Source: Marinobacterium halophilum
Lineage (GTDB): Bacteria > Pseudomonadota > Gammaproteobacteria > Pseudomonadales > Balneatricaceae
Reading direction: 5' to 3'
Assembly: GCF_003014615.1 (NCBI RefSeq)
Contig: NZ_PYGI01000018.1
Span: forward strand, 1 to 64,000
Length of the DNA: 64,000 bases
Shown: positions 62,766-64,000 of the stretch, one piece after another
How the letters are laid out: every line of letters begins with the position of its first letter
How positions within the stretch are numbered: position 1 is the first letter of the stretch
Translations under genes and position numbers: made by a program
Notes under the pieces: generated by a model
The model's database searches: none
What the model saw: only the letters and a program-made list of their open reading frames with translations
What the model was told of the DNA's origin: nothing

Positions 62766-63476
62766 ATGTACAACGTAGTGGAGTTTAGGTCAGGCCAGGA
62801 GTTGATTCATGAGTATGCCCCGCTCGTACGGCGCATAGCTCATCACCTGATGGCGCGGCTACCGAGCCATGTTGTACTGGATGATCTTATTCAGGCCGGC
62901 ATGATGGGACTACTGGAAGCAGCCAGCCGTTATGATGCCGGCAAGGGAGCCAGTTTTGAAACCTACGCCGGTATCCGCATCCGTGGTGCCATTATTGATG
63001 AGGTGCGCAGGGGAGACTGGACACCGCGTTCGGTACACCGCAATGCACGCCGTGTCAGTGGTGCCATGGCCGAGGTGGAGCAGCGTACAGGGCGCGATGC
63101 CTCTGACGCCGAGGTGGCTGCCGAGCTCGGGATAGGGGTCGCCGAATATCATGGCTTGTTACAGGATTCGGTAGACAGTCGACTGTTCAGCTATGATCAG
63201 CTGACAGACATGAGCGAGGATACTCCCGCCGAGCAGTTTATCGCTGCCGAGCCGGACCCCGGGCATGAGCTGGAAAGTGATGTGTTCAAACAGGCACTGA
63301 TACGTGCGATCGGTGCTTTGCCTGAGCGTGAACGGCTGGTGCTGTCGTTGTATTATGACGAAGAGCTGAACCTCAAGGAAATTGGTCAGGTATTGGGCGT
63401 CAGCGAGTCCAGAGTTAGCCAGATCCACAGCCAGGCAGCACTACGGCTTAGGGGACGGTTGCGGGACTGGCGCTGA
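62766..63476 (+). CDS. fliA: Sigma-28 factor FliA
   Basis: The 236-residue flagellar sigma factor has region 2 (LIQAGMMGLLEAASRYDAGK, ASFETYAGIRIRGAIIDEVR) and region 4 HTH (LNLKEIGQVLGVSESRVSQI). It reads the promoters found before flgM and fliC. The ATG at 62766 begins MYNVVEFRSGQE and follows GAAAGAAG; a TTG at 62751 inside the end of fleN is less likely. Confidence 0.97.
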   Translation: MYNVVEFRSGQELIHEYAPLVRRIAHHLMARLPSHVVLDDLIQAGMMGLLEAASRYDAGKGASFETYAGIRIRGAIIDEVRRGDWTPRSVHRNARRVSGAMAEVEQRTGRDASDAEVAAELGIGVAEYHGLLQDSVDSRLFSYDQLTDMSEDTPAEQFIAAEPDPGHELESDVFKQALIRAIGALPERERLVLSLYYDEELNLKEIGQVLGVSESRVSQIHSQAALRLRGRLRDWR

Positions 63477-63535
63477 ATATCTGACCTGCTTGCAGGGTAT
63501 CGCTTAGAGGTGTTTTCTGAATTGGGAGAAGTGTC

Positions 63536-63922
63536 TTGAAAAAAGACATCAAAATACTTGTTGTAGACGATTTTTCTACGATGAGACGCATCATTAAAAA
63601 CCTGCTGCGCGACCTTGGGTTCACCAATGTTGACGAAGCGGACGATGGTAAAACCGCATTGCCGATCCTGAAACAGGGCCATGTGGATTTCCTGATTACC
63701 GACTGGAACATGCCTGAAATGACCGGCATCGACCTGCTGAAGACCGTACGTGCAGATCCGTCTTTGGTGCATATTCCGGTATTGATGGTCACCGCAGAAG
63801 CGAAGCGTGAGCAGATCATTGCGGCAGCTCAGGCCGGTGTTAACGGCTATGTCGTAAAACCGTTTACCGCTGCAGTACTTAAGGAAAAGATCGATAAGAT
63901 CTTTGAACGCATCGAGGGCTAA
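63536..63922 (+). CDS. cheY: Chemotaxis response regulator CheY (TTG start)
   Basis: The 128-residue receiver protein has D11/D12, phospho-acceptor D56 ([10 protein letters not shown]), conserved Thr in VMVTAEAK and Lys in VVKPFTA. Phospho-CheY binds FliM and reverses rotation. The start is TTG at 63536, preceded by GGGAGAAG; no ATG lies close enough to keep the first beta strand, so the TTG is accepted. Gap to fliA is 59 bases. Confidence 0.95.
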   Translation: MKKDIKILVVDDFSTMRRIIKNLLRDLGFTNVDEADDGKTALPILKQGHVDFLITDWNMPEMTGIDLLKTVRADPSLVHIPVLMVTAEAKREQIIAAAQAGVNGYVVKPFTAAVLKEKIDKIFERIEG

Positions 63923-63943
63923 CAGCGTTAGCGGGGAGTTTTG

Positions 63944-64000
63944 ATGGCAGCGCAAACAGCCAGCAAAGTAGATTTCAACGGCTTCGACGAGTTCTTACGT
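63944..64000 (+). CDS. cheZ: Probable CheZ, first 19 residues (runs off window)
   Basis: An ATG at 63944, preceded by GGGGAG, opens a frame that reads MAAQTASKVDFNGFDEFLR to the window end. CheZ, the phosphatase of CheY-P, normally follows cheY in Pseudomonas-type clusters. The call rests on that context only, since the visible residues are not diagnostic. Confidence 0.6.
   Translation, partial: MAAQTASKVDFNGFDEFLR

Noticed and set aside
63477-63535. Sigma-54 promoter for cheY
   Set aside because: TTGCA occurs, but no GG lies at the required distance upstream, so no promoter is claimed.
1-64000. CRISPR array, rRNA genes or prophage
   Set aside because: No regularly spaced repeats, no rRNA-like sequence and no phage structural genes were seen anywhere in the window.

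Overview
The window is a near-complete polar-flagellum and chemotaxis locus of a Gram-negative gammaproteobacterium, interrupted by an acetate-utilisation module. FleQ-FleS-FleR regulators, FlhF and FleN (FlhG), FliA, CheV, split TTG-start cheY, VC_2705-type Na+ symporters with DUF4212 partners and a CrbS/CrbR pair fit a polarly flagellated, probably marine or halotolerant organism of the Oceanospirillales/Pseudomonadales type (for example a Marinobacterium-like genus). That placement is inferred from gene content only. Base composition looks like about 55% GC by eye, and the large glycosyltransferase gene looks visibly AT-richer.

Layout. 1-907: right end of an IS3-like insertion sequence (orfB cut by the window edge, orfA complete). 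907-1223: intergenic DNA with tandem 12-mers next to a tRNA-Arg(CCU) gene (1224-1300, minus) that carries an unusual but compensated 19-56 tertiary pair. 1345-3033 (minus): flgN, flgM and flgA, with a FliA-type promoter before flgM. 3062-4855: cheV and cheR. 5053-16489: flgBCDE and flgFGHIJKL, each block behind a clear sigma-54 promoter. 16523-21201 (minus): a FliT-like chaperone gene overlapping a 1451-residue four-module protein (TPR, SPINDLY/OGT glycosyltransferase, duplicated FkbM-type domain, C-terminal methyltransferase), lying between flgL and fliC. 21450-26236: fliC (sigma-28 promoter), flaG, fliD, fliS. 26388-30279: fleQ-fleS-fleR with overlapping ends. 30462-45011: acs, crbR, crbS, two tandem DUF4212+symporter pairs around an orphan membrane protein, then a cNMP/CBS/DUF294 protein and a DnaQ-like exonuclease. 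45189-62754: fliEFGHIJ, fliKLMNOPQR-flhB, flhA-flhF-fleN. 62766-64000: fliA, cheY and the start of a probable cheZ.

How it works together. FleQ with sigma-54 would start flhA, fliE and fliL transcription. FleS/FleR with sigma-54 would drive the hook and rod operons. FliA, held by FlgM until FlgM is exported, would drive fliC and flgM. The recognised promoters follow this order: sigma-54 motifs precede flgB, flgF, fliK, flhA and, more weakly, fliE and fliL; sigma-28 motifs precede flgM and fliC. In the acetate module, CrbS/CrbR is known in relatives to activate acs and acetate uptake. A shared palindrome, GACYAAWGTC, lies upstream of acs and of both symporter pairs and is a candidate CrbR operator.

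Most promising leads: the multi-module flagellar glycosyltransferase coupled to a FliT-like chaperone, the U19-A56 tRNA-Arg, the acetate-module palindrome, a FleQ that lacks the LFRS c-di-GMP loop, and a 13-bp inverted repeat framing the flhA leader. All functional statements rest on reading the sequence and on recalled family knowledge; no database search was run.
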